A stretch of DNA of 64,000 nt from Taklimakanibacter deserti. GTDB lineage: Bacteria; Pseudomonadota; Alphaproteobacteria; Rhizobiales; Aestuariivirgaceae. The stretch spans positions 1 through 64,000 of the forward strand of contig QORU01000011.1 in assembly GCA_003574785.1 (NCBI GenBank), read 5' to 3'. Positions 42,894-53,189 of the stretch are shown here, in pieces (the first letter of the stretch is position 1; every line of letters begins with the position of its first letter). The position numbers and the translations under genes were made by a program. Below the pieces are notes generated by a model. It was not told where the DNA came from, searched no databases, and was given only the letters and a program-made list of their open reading frames with translations.

Positions 42894-43253
42894 ATGGCCA
42901 AGATCGTTTTGGCTGAGGATGATGAGGATATGCGCCGGTTTCTGGTGCGGGCGCTGGAGCGCGCCGGCCATGTCGTCATCTCTTTCGGCGAAGGCGCCAG
43001 CGCTTTCGAGGAGATCAAGCAGACGACCTTCGATCTGCTGCTGACCGATATCGTCATGCCGGAGATGGATGGCATCGAGCTGGCGCGCCGGGCGGCCGAG
43101 CTCGATCCCTCGCTCAAGATCATGTTCATCACCGGCTTCGCCGCGGTGGCGCTGCACCCCGATTCCCGCGCCCCCAAGGAGGCCAAGGTGCTGTCCAAAC
43201 CCTTCCATTTGCGCGAGCTCGTGGCCGAGGTCGACCGCATGATGGCGGCCTGA
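42894..43253 (+). CDS. cpdR: CpdR, single-domain response regulator
   Basis: A 119-residue receiver-only protein with phospho-acceptor Asp52 (LLLTDIVMPEMDG), acidic pocket EDDED near residue 8 and the conserved lysine in VLSKPF. MAKIVLAEDDEDMRRFLVRA is nearly identical to known CpdR starts. Unphosphorylated CpdR primes ClpXP to degrade cell-cycle proteins and works with RcdA to remove CtrA. The gene is monocistronic with a structured leader. Confidence 0.93.
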   Translation: MAKIVLAEDDEDMRRFLVRALERAGHVVISFGEGASAFEEIKQTTFDLLLTDIVMPEMDGIELARRAAELDPSLKIMFITGFAAVALHPDSRAPKEAKVLSKPFHLRELVAEVDRMMAA

Positions 43254-43375
43254 GGGGGCAGCGCGCACCCCGGCGAGTAGTCCGGGGCAGGTTTTGGCGG
43301 GATTTGCTCTATGTCACAGGACTTGCGCCCGGGCCCGCTTCCCGATATACCCGGCCCGCTTCAGGCAAATGGCAA

Positions 43376-43449
<74 letters not shown>

Positions 43450-43450
<1 letters not shown>

Positions 43451-43538
43451 TCCTGCTTCGCACCCACGGCGCTTCGCAGGATTTGCAGAGGTTCCTCCAC
43501 GAAGCAGGATGCCCTCCGAAGCTTTAGCGTAGGAGGGC
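43450..43538. repeat. Intergenic palindromic repeat next to tRNA-Val
   Basis: Arms ATCCTGCTTCG (43450-43460) and CGAAGCAGGAT (43500-43510) enclose an internal spacer; a second hairpin CCCTCC/GGAGGG follows (43512-43537). The combination resembles a repeat found in many alphaproteobacterial intergenic regions. It begins at the last base of the tRNA. Confidence 0.6.
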
Positions 43539-43585
43539 TGCCCCTTCTCAGCACCCCCCATTTGATGCAGAATATGCCCACATAA

Positions 43586-45298
<1,713 letters not shown>

Positions 45299-45345
45299 TC
45301 GATTCCCGGCCAGCGCTCTTTGAGAAATTCTCGGGCGCGCGTCCG

Positions 45346-45834
45346 TCAGCCGCTTGGCAGCACGATCAGCTCGCCCGTCATCGACGGCTGGTGGATACCA
45401 CAGCGGAATTCAAACACTCCCGCCTTGTCGGCGGTGAAGGTTACGGTCGAAAGCTGGCCGCGCTTGACGGTGAAGGTGATGTCGTAGCCATCGATCACCG
45501 CCGGGTGCTCCGCGCCATTGACGCCCAGAACCTCCAGCGTGACCTCGTCACCCTGATTCACGATGATCTGGCTGGGCTCCCAGCGATAGGTCGACACTTC
45601 CCACCGCCCCTCGGCATTGGGCGCCTTGAGCTCGTAGCCCTTGCCCTCTGGCAGCGCAGTGGTGGGAAAGGGCTCTTTGTCCACTGTCGTTCCGCCCTTG
45701 GGCTCGACCGCCACCATGGTGATCGTGCGTTTCATGCCGGCAGCTTCTGCCGGATATGCCGCTGTCACGGTGAACGCCGCGGCCAGCGAAAGCATCATCG
45801 CCGGCATGCTTGTCTCAATTCCACGCCTGAACAT
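45346..45834 (-). CDS. Periplasmic cupredoxin-domain protein
   Basis: A 162-residue exported protein with a signal peptide (cleavage after AEA, about residue 31) and a cupredoxin fold in the second half. Possible copper ligands are His in GAEHPAVIDG and Cys, His and Met in FRCGIHQPSM. The pattern is like the copper domains of nitrous oxide reductase or oxidase subunit II. It probably carries electrons or copper in the periplasm; partners are unknown. Confidence 0.8.
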   Translation of the reverse strand: MFRRGIETSMPAMMLSLAAAFTVTAAYPAEAAGMKRTITMVAVEPKGGTTVDKEPFPTTALPEGKGYELKAPNAEGRWEVSTYRWEPSQIIVNQGDEVTLEVLGVNGAEHPAVIDGYDITFTVKRGQLSTVTFTADKAGVFEFRCGIHQPSMTGELIVLPSG

Positions 45835-46011
45835 TAGTGTATCTCCTGGTCAAGGGTATCCTCGCCAGCCAACGCGCAACGTCCCTCGACGATCCGTTGG
45901 GACGGCCACTGCATTTCAACGAAGCCGCACGCCGCAGGCCTCATCCTTTGGTGCTCTTGAGGAGGTGCGGACGATCAACGAAGATACGCCGGGGCAGGCG
46001 TGACTATTCCA

Positions 46012-46038
46012 GCCTTCGCTCGCGAAGCGTGCGAAGGC
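46012..46038. repeat. Short intergenic inverted repeat
   Basis: GCCTTCGC/GCGAAGGC with an 11-base spacer that itself contains CGCGAAGCG. It resembles REP-like elements of Rhizobiales and has no T run. Confidence 0.4.
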
Positions 46039-46122
46039 GGGCCTGTTTCCGCGAGCTACGGCTCGGCAAGCCATTTCCCCTAACCTCATCACCGTAAGCG
46101 TCCCCGAGCGCCCTGCCCGGCA

Positions 46123-46141
46123 TTGGGCCATGGTCCAACTA
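46123..46141 (+). promoter_or_regulatory. Regulon motif copy 1 (GGTCCAACTA)
   Basis: TTGGGCC-AT-GGTCCAA-CTA, a perfect inverted repeat except for one base pair, lies 57 bases before the outer-membrane protein start at 46199 and points at it. The motif recurs six more times to the right. Confidence 0.6.
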
Positions 46142-46198
46142 CCCGGGTCTCTCCTTTCGGGGGAGAATGCCCCGGGACGCGGGGAACCAGTGGCGGGG

Positions 46199-47215
46199 AT
46201 GATCATGACGCGAAGCGCGGCTGCCAAGGGCTCAGCCAAGCGCTTGTTATGGGGCGCGTCCGCGATGGTGATGGTTCTCTGGAACAGCGCGGCGCAGAAA
46301 GCGGTCGCCGACGAAGGCGGCGTGAGCTTCTGGCTGCCGGGGCAATATGGGAGTCTCGCAGCGCTCCCCGGCAATCCCGGCTGGACGTTCACATCGCTCT
46401 ATTATCATACCGAGCCCGAGGCCGGGGGCGGAGCCGAGTTCGCGCATGGCGGCGAAATCCGCGCCGGCCTCGCTGCCCGCGGCGATCTTGTGGCGCTCGG
46501 GCCGGGCTACATATTCGAAGAGCCGGTTCTCGGGGGCCAGTTTGCGCTGAGCCTGCTCGGCATCGTGGGCAACAGCAAGGCCTCGATCGAAGCGACGTTG
46601 ACCGGACCCAATGGCAATGAGATTTCCGGCAAGCGAGAGGAGTCGCTTTTCTCCTACGGCGATCTCTTTCCCTCCGCCACGCTCAAATGGAACCACGGCA
46701 CCAGCAACTACATGCTCTATCTCGCGGGCGACATTCCGGTGGGTGACTATGATCCGGACCGGCTTGCCAATCTCGGCATCGGCCATGGCGCGATCGACGG
46801 CGGCGTGGGCTACACCTATTTCAACCCCGAGACCGGCCATGAGTTTTCCTTCGTCACCGGCCTCACCTACAATTTCGAGAACGAACATACCGACTATCAG
46901 AACGGCATAGACTGGCACCTCGATTGGGGCGCCTCGCAGTTCCTGTCGCGGACAGCGCATCTCGGTGTCGTCGGCTATGCCTATCAGCAGATCACCGGCG
47001 ACAGCGGCGATGGCGCGGTCCTCGGAGATTTCGAATCGCGCGTCTTCGGTGTCGGGCCACAAGTCGGTTTCCTCTTCCCGGCCTTCGGCATGCAGGCCTA
47101 TCTCAATATCAAGGGCTATTATGAATTCGAGGCTGAGAACCGGGCCGAGGGCTGGAATGCATTTGTGACCTTCGCCCTCAGCCAGGCCAAGCATGAAGAA
47201 CCTAATGTGAAGTAG
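46199..47215 (+). CDS. Outer-membrane channel-like protein (phenol MetA-pathway/SphA type)
   Basis: A protein of 338 residues with a signal peptide (cleavage after AVA, about residue 37). The rest is rich in alternating beta strands (WTFTSLYYHTEPEAGG; FSFVTGLTYNFENEHTDYQN) and ends in a beta-barrel closing strand, typical of the outer-membrane MetA-pathway/SphA family linked to uptake of hydrophobic compounds. The ATG at 46199 follows GGCGGGG. The longer ATG at 46130 would lie inside the operator-like motif and is rejected. It has a structural cousin at 51644-52456. Confidence 0.75.
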   Translation: MIMTRSAAAKGSAKRLLWGASAMVMVLWNSAAQKAVADEGGVSFWLPGQYGSLAALPGNPGWTFTSLYYHTEPEAGGGAEFAHGGEIRAGLAARGDLVALGPGYIFEEPVLGGQFALSLLGIVGNSKASIEATLTGPNGNEISGKREESLFSYGDLFPSATLKWNHGTSNYMLYLAGDIPVGDYDPDRLANLGIGHGAIDGGVGYTYFNPETGHEFSFVTGLTYNFENEHTDYQNGIDWHLDWGASQFLSRTAHLGVVGYAYQQITGDSGDGAVLGDFESRVFGVGPQVGFLFPAFGMQAYLNIKGYYEFEAENRAEGWNAFVTFALSQAKHEEPNVK

Positions 47216-47278
47216 CGTGCGGCAACCTCGGCGCGGGGAGAAACGGAATCCTCTGGTCCAAGCATCCGCCGCAGTAAT

Positions 47279-49159
47279 TCAATCCTGCGCCTCGCGAGTG
47301 CCTGTGAGTTCGAAGATCTCGACCTTCTCCTCGCGTCCCTTGGCCTGGTGGAATCCGAGCGGCCGGAAAACGAAGCCCGCTTGCGCATGATCGCGCACTG
47401 CCCGGCTTGCCAGGATCGTCGTGCCGAACGCCTTGTTGATGCCCTCGAGCCTCGACGCGACATTCACCGTGTCGCCCATCGCGGTATATTGCAGGCGGTT
47501 CCTGGCGCCGACATTGCCGACCACGGCCGGGCCCGTATGGAGGCCGAACCGCGTGACGAGGACTGGCTTCCCCGCCGCGCGCTGGCTTTCGTTGAAGATC
47601 TCTATCCGGCGCGCCAGCTTCAAGGCGCAGAGACAGGCGTGATCGACATGCGCAGGGTCGCTCACCGGCGCGTTCCACATCGCATAGATGGAATCACCCA
47701 GATACTGGATGATCGTGCCGTGATTCTCTTCCACCGTTTCATTCATGAGATCGAAATAGCTCGACAGCCAGGAAACGACGTCCTCCGGCGGGTTGTCCTC
47801 CGAGATGGTGGTGAAGTCGCGGATATCGGTGAACAGGACGGTGACGTCCAGGCGTTCGCCAAGAGTGACCGATCCCTTGTTCGCGACGATCTTGCGCACC
47901 AGTTCGCGCGGCACATAAAGAGCGAAATTGCGGATGGCATCTCTCGCGACCGCCAGCGCATCCGAGAGGAGATTGATCTCCGTCACATAAGACGGCGAGG
48001 ACGGGACCGTCCTGGTTTCGAGATCGCCGAGCTTGACCGCGTCGGCCGTCAGCCTTGAAAGCGATCGGGTGATGAAACGCGAAACGGCGATCGCCGAGGC
48101 GATGCCCGCCAGCAGCAGCGCCAGGGACAGGCCGACGCCCTGCGCAAGGAGGCGCTCGCTCTCCGCCGTGAAATCGCGCAACGGCGCCGCGATAGCGAGG
48201 ACGTTGCCCTGGAGCAGCGGCGAGAAGGCGATCCGCGATGCGCTCACCAGGTATTTCTCTGGCGGCGCCGTGCCGCCGCCGACCGTCTCGATGCGGGCCT
48301 CGGAACCGGTTTCGGCTTTCTTCACGACCTCGAGCAGGCGCTCGTCCTCGGGCGACGGCGGCCCGGCACCGGTCGACTGGATCACCGGGTTTCCTTGCGC
48401 GTCGAGGACGAAGGCCTTGCCGCCCGGCGAGATCCGTTCCTGCGCCAGGAATTCGGCGATGGTGTCGAGCCTTATATCGGTGCCGATGACGATGCGTCCG
48501 TCCTGCGCATGGCTTTTGGCGATGGTGACGGCGAGCGACTTCGTCGTCGCGGTGACATAGGGACCATCCGCCACGATGCCCGGAACGGCCGAGGCGAGCT
48601 TGTACCAGGGCCTCACCCGCGGATCATAGTCGGCTTTTGACGGCGCCGCGGCGGCGATGGCCTGGCCGGCCTGGTTCAGGAACTGCCATCGCGAGACCCG
48701 ATTACCCGCGTCAGTTGTCTCTATGATCCGGAAGGCGAAAAAGGCCTCTCCCGGCGCTGCGAGGGTCTTGCGCCAGGCGCCGCCCTCCTCGAGGCGGACA
48801 AGATGTACGAAGCTGCCATCGGGATAGGCGCAATAGATGCCATCGAGATGGGAGGCATCGGCGAGCGCCGCGACGAGCATGTCGCGTCGGGCGGTCAGTG
48901 TTTCGGGCGAGACCCTGGCGGTCGCATCCGCCGCCGACAGCACATTGAGGATCGGCACGGCATCGGCGAACAGCAGCCGGTAGCGGTCCATCGTCCGCTC
49001 GCTGAGCGCCGTCATCTGCCGGTTGGCATCGGCGATCGCGGCGGCCTGGCCGCGCTGATAGGACAGCCAGATCAACGGCCCGGAGATGCCGACCAGGAGC
49101 AGGATGATCAGCAGGCTGAGATGGAGCTTGAGCGGGCCGGACGGCCCATGCGACCTCAA
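47279..49159 (-). CDS. Membrane-anchored class III adenylate/guanylate cyclase with dCache sensor
   Basis: A 626-residue protein with an N-terminal helix (about 12-34), a periplasmic dCache-type sensor (about 45-330), a second helix (about 340-362), a HAMP segment and a class III cyclase domain (about 430-615). Metal-binding aspartates are in VLFTDIRDFTT and YLGDSIYAMW. The position usually holding the purine-specifying Lys is Gln (GTIIQYLGD), so nucleotide choice is uncertain. Its start overlaps the stop of the DUF2950 gene (ATGA), so it is coupled to that operon. Confidence 0.88.
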   Translation of the reverse strand: MRSHGPSGPLKLHLSLLIILLLVGISGPLIWLSYQRGQAAAIADANRQMTALSERTMDRYRLLFADAVPILNVLSAADATARVSPETLTARRDMLVAALADASHLDGIYCAYPDGSFVHLVRLEEGGAWRKTLAAPGEAFFAFRIIETTDAGNRVSRWQFLNQAGQAIAAAAPSKADYDPRVRPWYKLASAVPGIVADGPYVTATTKSLAVTIAKSHAQDGRIVIGTDIRLDTIAEFLAQERISPGGKAFVLDAQGNPVIQSTGAGPPSPEDERLLEVVKKAETGSEARIETVGGGTAPPEKYLVSASRIAFSPLLQGNVLAIAAPLRDFTAESERLLAQGVGLSLALLLAGIASAIAVSRFITRSLSRLTADAVKLGDLETRTVPSSPSYVTEINLLSDALAVARDAIRNFALYVPRELVRKIVANKGSVTLGERLDVTVLFTDIRDFTTISEDNPPEDVVSWLSSYFDLMNETVEENHGTIIQYLGDSIYAMWNAPVSDPAHVDHACLCALKLARRIEIFNESQRAAGKPVLVTRFGLHTGPAVVGNVGARNRLQYTAMGDTVNVASRLEGINKAFGTTILASRAVRDHAQAGFVFRPLGFHQAKGREEKVEIFELTGTREAQD

Positions 49160-50085
49160 TCAGCGACCTCGTCCCAGCTCTCGTCCGGATTGAACCGTGT
49201 GATCCGCTCGGCGAGCTTGGCCGTGTCGGGGCCCAGATCCTTCTGGTAGATCGTGCCGTGATGGCTGACCAGGAAGGTCTGGATGCCCGTCTCGCCATAG
49301 CGCGCCGGCCAGGCGATGAGCGCGTATCCGGCGATCATGTTGCCGTTGATGACGTAATCATACTGACCGCCGGCGATATTCTTGCCCTGCCCCTTCAGGA
49401 TGCGGAAGCGATAGCCGAAATAACCCTGTTCGGGGGGCACGCCCTGCTGCAGCTTCGCCTCGACGACGAAGGGACCGGCCGGGCTCTCATCGCCATCGAC
49501 CGCCGGCCAATAGAGACCGTCATGGCTGCCTTCCGTGCTCATCAGCTTTTGCGCAAATTCGAGCACATTGTCGTCGTCGCGGTCGTCGCTCGCATAGGCC
49601 TGCTGCGCCGCAATGTAGTTGCGGCAGGTGTCGATGGCTTCGAGCTCGTTCTCGCCGATGCGCCGCGCCAGCACTTCCTCCAATCCGTCGACATTGTCGA
49701 AATGCCAGCCCTTGTCGGTCTTCACCAGCGGGAAGGGAAACGGCCAAAGCAGGTTGCCGAGCAGGATGATCCGGCGATCGGCGCCCGCTTCTTCGACCCC
49801 GACACGCTCTTTCGCGGCCTGCTGCAGGTTCGACAGACGATTGTCGAAATCCTCAGTGTTGGCGATCTCCTTGGCGTTGAGCCCGATCAGTTCGGCAAGA
49901 CCGGGCACATCCTTGGCGATCATCTTCGCCTTGAAGGCATCGACGGCCTCCGAAGCTTCCTTGAAATTCTGCGGTGCCGAGCCCAGGAATCGCTCGATGC
50001 GATCCGCGGCCCAGGACGAAGAAACAAATGCGGCGCTGGCCAGGCAAGCCGCAGCAAGGAGAGTGAGTAAATGCTTGCGATACAT
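49156..50085 (-). CDS. DUF2950 family secreted protein
   Basis: A 309-residue protein with a signal peptide (cleavage after SWA, about residue 26) and the DUF2950 core: CRNYIAAQQAYASDDRDDDN, STEGSHDGLYWP and GYFGYRFRILKGQG. It acts in the periplasm; the family has no known reaction. The ATG at 50085 has AGGAGG seven bases upstream. It lies 35 bases after the DUF3300 gene and overlaps the cyclase gene by four bases. Confidence 0.88.
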   Translation of the reverse strand: MYRKHLLTLLAAACLASAAFVSSSWAADRIERFLGSAPQNFKEASEAVDAFKAKMIAKDVPGLAELIGLNAKEIANTEDFDNRLSNLQQAAKERVGVEEAGADRRIILLGNLLWPFPFPLVKTDKGWHFDNVDGLEEVLARRIGENELEAIDTCRNYIAAQQAYASDDRDDDNVLEFAQKLMSTEGSHDGLYWPAVDGDESPAGPFVVEAKLQQGVPPEQGYFGYRFRILKGQGKNIAGGQYDYVINGNMIAGYALIAWPARYGETGIQTFLVSHHGTIYQKDLGPDTAKLAERITRFNPDESWDEVAD

Positions 50086-50120
50086 AGTGTATCCTCCTGG
50101 AATGACTGCGCTGGCTGAGA

Positions 50121-51506
50121 TCAACGCCTCCGGCCCCCACCACGACCGCCGCCGCCGAATCCGCCGCCCCTGGAGCGCTTAATGCGCTGGCCTCCACCGC
50201 CGAGCCCGCCGCCGCTGCTCATGCGGCCGCGCTGTGAGAAGGATTTGGTCTCGCGTCCGCGGCCGTAGTCGCCGAGGCCCGACACCTGCCGCGGCCGCTT
50301 GTCGACCTTGCCTGCCGGCTTCCTCGCCGGCCGGTTGGCGCTGGCCGCCTTGTTGCGGGCTGGCTTGTTGACCTGGCCACCCAGATTCTGCCCAGCCTTC
50401 CTGGTTTGACCGCCCAGATTCTGTCCAGCCTTCCGGTCGGCAACTTTTCCGCGGTCGCCGAGGGTCTGGCCTGACAGGTTCTTGCCGCCCTCGCGCCCTT
50501 TGTTCTTCAAGCCCTGCTGCACGTCGCGGCGCACATCGCGGCCGGTGATCTTGTTTCCTTGGCCGCCTAGATTGGAGAGTCCGCCACGCTCCCGGTTCGG
50601 CTTGCGGTCGAGGCGGGCGCTATTGTTGCGCCGCAGGTTGTCGGCGATCGAATCGCGGTCGAAGTTGAACTTGTCGTTGTCCCAGTTGATGTTGTTGATG
50701 TTGTTCTTGTCCCATTTGAAGTTGTTGATGTCGATGTCGTTGATGTCGATATCGATGTCATCGCCGCCCCAGGAGTGCCAGTCGTCCCAGTCGACGACCG
50801 CGCCGAAGACCGCGCCGGTGACGAAGCCCGCCCAATAGGGCGCGTAAGGATAGTAGTAGGACGGGTAAGGATCGCCATAGTAGACGGGAGGTGCTGAGGC
50901 CTCGACCACATAGGTCGGGCTGAGGATCACCGGGTCATATTGCGGCACGTAGGTCACTTCCTTCTTGGCCGGCTTGATGATCACATTGTCCTTCTGCTTC
51001 TCGACGACGACCTTGTCGTCCGACTTGATGATGTTATTGGCGACGGCCCTGTCGCGCAGCTCCTGGATCGCGACCAGCATGTCCTTTTGCTGATTGACCA
51101 CGGCCTGGCCAATCTCCTCAGTCCAGTTGAGATCGTCATTCATCATCTTGATGACTTGCGGATAGTTGAGAAGCGAGATGACGCTGCCGTCCCAATCCGC
51201 ATTCGGCTTGAGATTAGGCTTGCTCTTGACGTCGTCGAGATAGCGTTGGGCCTGGACGATCTGCAGCGGATAGAGCGAGCCGGCGAGAACGAGAGCTACG
51301 AGATCGTCCGGATAGAGCGCGATGCGCGCCACCAGGGTCTCGAGCTCTTCCGCCGACAGGAGCTCAGGCTGAGTTGCCGCCGCTTGCGGCGCCGTCGCCT
51401 GCTGGGTCGAGTCCTGCGCCAGGCTGGATTGAGCCGGCTGCAGCACGATCATTGCGGAAAGCGCGGCCGGCACTCCCAAGGTCTTCATCCAGGTGCTGAA
51501 GGGCAT
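50121..51506 (-). CDS. DUF3300 family secreted protein
   Basis: A 461-residue exported protein with a signal peptide and the DUF3300 domain (about 50-270: LVARIALYPDDLVALVLAGS; YPQVIKMMNDDLNWTEEIGQ). The remaining half is low-complexity, first Asn/Asp/Ile-rich, then Gly/Arg/Lys-rich (ending GGGFGGGGRGGGRRR), which would be strongly basic. GGAGG lies eight bases before the ATG at 51506. It heads an operon with DUF2950 and the cyclase. The function of the family is unknown. Confidence 0.87.
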   Translation of the reverse strand: MPFSTWMKTLGVPAALSAMIVLQPAQSSLAQDSTQQATAPQAAATQPELLSAEELETLVARIALYPDDLVALVLAGSLYPLQIVQAQRYLDDVKSKPNLKPNADWDGSVISLLNYPQVIKMMNDDLNWTEEIGQAVVNQQKDMLVAIQELRDRAVANNIIKSDDKVVVEKQKDNVIIKPAKKEVTYVPQYDPVILSPTYVVEASAPPVYYGDPYPSYYYPYAPYWAGFVTGAVFGAVVDWDDWHSWGGDDIDIDINDIDINNFKWDKNNINNINWDNDKFNFDRDSIADNLRRNNSARLDRKPNRERGGLSNLGGQGNKITGRDVRRDVQQGLKNKGREGGKNLSGQTLGDRGKVADRKAGQNLGGQTRKAGQNLGGQVNKPARNKAASANRPARKPAGKVDKRPRQVSGLGDYGRGRETKSFSQRGRMSSGGGLGGGGQRIKRSRGGGFGGGGRGGGRRR

Positions 51507-51596
51507 GATTACAACCTCCGAAAGTGCTCGAACCTCATGGCCGGCGAGACAGCTCCGGCCCATGGCAAATCATGTCTCGAAAAGCGCGAGGCCGGA

Positions 51597-51615
51597 TAGT
51601 TGGACCAAGGCCCAA
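51597..51615 (-). promoter_or_regulatory. Regulon motif copy 2, upstream of the DUF3300 operon
   Basis: Read toward the gene: TTGGGCC-TT-GGTCCAACTA, 91 bases before the DUF3300 start. It matches copy 3 exactly over 19 bases. Confidence 0.65.
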
Positions 51616-51643
51616 TGGGCCTTAACCATCCGCCCTGCCGCTC

Positions 51644-52456
51644 TCATTCCGGAAAGAGGAAGGTGATGGTGGCGCGCGCGCCGAAGCCATGCGGCCCCGC
51701 ATCGGTGCTTTCGGCCCAGTATCTGACCGTGCCGCCGATGCTGACCGGCTGATGGCCGAAATTGACGAGCTTGCTGACCGAGACATTGACGGGAACGCTC
51801 CAATTCTCCGCCTCCCAGTCGTAGGTCGATTCGGTGTTGACGCCGAAAGTCCACGCATCGGGCGTGGTGTAGCTCAGGAAGGGCTGCAGGAAGGTCGTGC
51901 TCACCGCGTCGCGGTCGTCATCGCCGGCGAAGGACCAGATATGGTTCATGAGCGCGCCGACGGTCCAGCCGTGGGATTGCCTGAGGACCACCAGCGTCGG
52001 TCCGGCGCCCCATTTTTCGGCGGACAGCAATTCGTCGGTGCCGGTCGGCACGAGGAAGACCGGCCCCGCGCCCCAGACGATGCCGCTGGGCCCCGGATGG
52101 GTGGGCGAGAAGAACAGGCTCTGGGTGATGTCGCCGAGGCCGAACTGCTCGCCTGTGGTGGGGAAGATTTCGTCCTGGTCGATGATCGGCAGGATGGTGC
52201 GCGAGATCATGTTCCAATCCTCGCCGAGCGGGATGGGCACGACCGGCTGGAAGTTGAGCTGGAAGCGCTCGCCGTCCCGCTCCGGACCGATCTCATTGTC
52301 GTAGTTGAACTGGAACGGCACGCTGATCATCGCGGCGATCGGATTGCTCAGCTTCTCGGCGAGTTCCGATGCTTCTTGCGCCCCTGCGCCCAACGATGGC
52401 ACCGTCGTCAGAACAGCGGCCAGGCCGATCATTCGCCACCTCGCCACGATAGTCAC
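51644..52456 (-). CDS. Outer-membrane transporter-like protein (MetA-pathway/SphA fold)
   Basis: A 270-residue exported protein with a signal peptide (cleavage after AGA, about residue 26). Repeated beta strands (FQFNYDNEIGPERDG; IVWGAGPVFLVPTGTD; VSIGGTVRYWAESTDAGPHG) and a phenylalanine-containing C-terminus (ITFLFPE) point to an outer-membrane barrel. The start is probably GTG at 52456; an ATG at 52432 is possible. It has its own motif copy upstream. Confidence 0.75.
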   Translation of the reverse strand: MTIVARWRMIGLAAVLTTVPSLGAGAQEASELAEKLSNPIAAMISVPFQFNYDNEIGPERDGERFQLNFQPVVPIPLGEDWNMISRTILPIIDQDEIFPTTGEQFGLGDITQSLFFSPTHPGPSGIVWGAGPVFLVPTGTDELLSAEKWGAGPTLVVLRQSHGWTVGALMNHIWSFAGDDDRDAVSTTFLQPFLSYTTPDAWTFGVNTESTYDWEAENWSVPVNVSVSKLVNFGHQPVSIGGTVRYWAESTDAGPHGFGARATITFLFPE

Positions 52457-52506
52457 CTTCCCGCCATCCCTAAGCGGGAAGGTTAATCGCGAGACATATC
52501 AGCCGA

Positions 52507-52525
52507 TAGTTGGACCAAGGCCCAA
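52507..52525 (-). promoter_or_regulatory. Regulon motif copy 3, upstream of the barrel protein gene
   Basis: Read toward the gene: TTGGGCC-TT-GGTCCAACTA, 51 bases before the GTG start at 52456, in the gap after the response regulator gene. Confidence 0.65.
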
Positions 52526-52535
52526 TGCCTGGCGC

Positions 52536-53189
52536 TCAGCCTCCCATGAGCGGCTTTGCCGCCATATCCGTGGGCTCCACCACGCCGAATCTGTCGGCCA
52601 TCCGCACCAGTTCGGCGACCGAGCGCACGCCCATCTTCTTCATCATGCGGGCGCGATGCACCTTGATCGTTTTCTCGACGACATTGAGGTCGCCCGCGAT
52701 CTGCTTGTTGAGGCGCCCGAGGATCACCCGGAAGAAGACCGCGCGCTCGCGCACGGTGAGCGCATTGAGCCGGAACTGGAAATCCGTCTGCGCTTCTTCC
52801 GACAGGCGTTTCTCGCCGTCGCGCGCGATCGCCTGGCTCACCGCCGCCAGCAGCACGGTGTCGTCGAACGGCTTGGTGAGGAAATCGGCCGCGCCCGCCT
52901 TCATGGCGGCGACGCTCGTCGGCACGTCGCTTTCTCCCGAGATGAAGATCATCGGCTGACAGTGGCTCGATCCCGCCAGCAAGGACTGCAGGTCGAGCCC
53001 GGTCAGGCCGGGCATCGAGACATCGAGCACGATGCAGCCAGGCACCGCGGGATCATGCTCGGCAAGGAACGATTTCGGATCGGCATAGGACTTGGCATCG
53101 AACCCGGCCGACGCCAGCAGCCGCTTCACCGCGCGAAGGACCGAAGGGTCGTCGTCAACCAGATAGACTGTGGGATGCTGCTGGCTCAT
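52536..53189 (-). CDS. LuxR/FixJ-type response regulator
   Basis: A 217-residue regulator with a receiver domain (phospho-acceptor Asp56 in IVLDVSMPGLTG, Lys in FLTKPFDD) and a LuxR-type HTH (about 140-205, NKQIAGDLNVVEKTIKVHRA). It overlaps the 3' end of the histidine kinase gene by 35 bases, so the two form a pair. It is the best candidate to bind the repeated GGTCCAACTA motif. Confidence 0.9.
   Translation of the reverse strand: MSQQHPTVYLVDDDPSVLRAVKRLLASAGFDAKSYADPKSFLAEHDPAVPGCIVLDVSMPGLTGLDLQSLLAGSSHCQPMIFISGESDVPTSVAAMKAGAADFLTKPFDDTVLLAAVSQAIARDGEKRLSEEAQTDFQFRLNALTVRERAVFFRVILGRLNKQIAGDLNVVEKTIKVHRARMMKKMGVRSVAELVRMADRFGVVEPTDMAAKPLMGG

Larger units (their letters stand above)
45835..46198. 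other. Intergenic region with repeat and operator
   Basis: No gene is supported. The segment contains a GCCTTCGC/GCGAAGGC inverted repeat at 46012-46038 and the first copy of the GGTCCAACTA motif at 46123-46141, ahead of an outer-membrane protein gene. Confidence 0.6.

Noticed and set aside
46130..46198. Upstream ATG as start of the barrel protein
   Set aside because: It lies inside the motif copy, and the signal peptide begins later at 46199.
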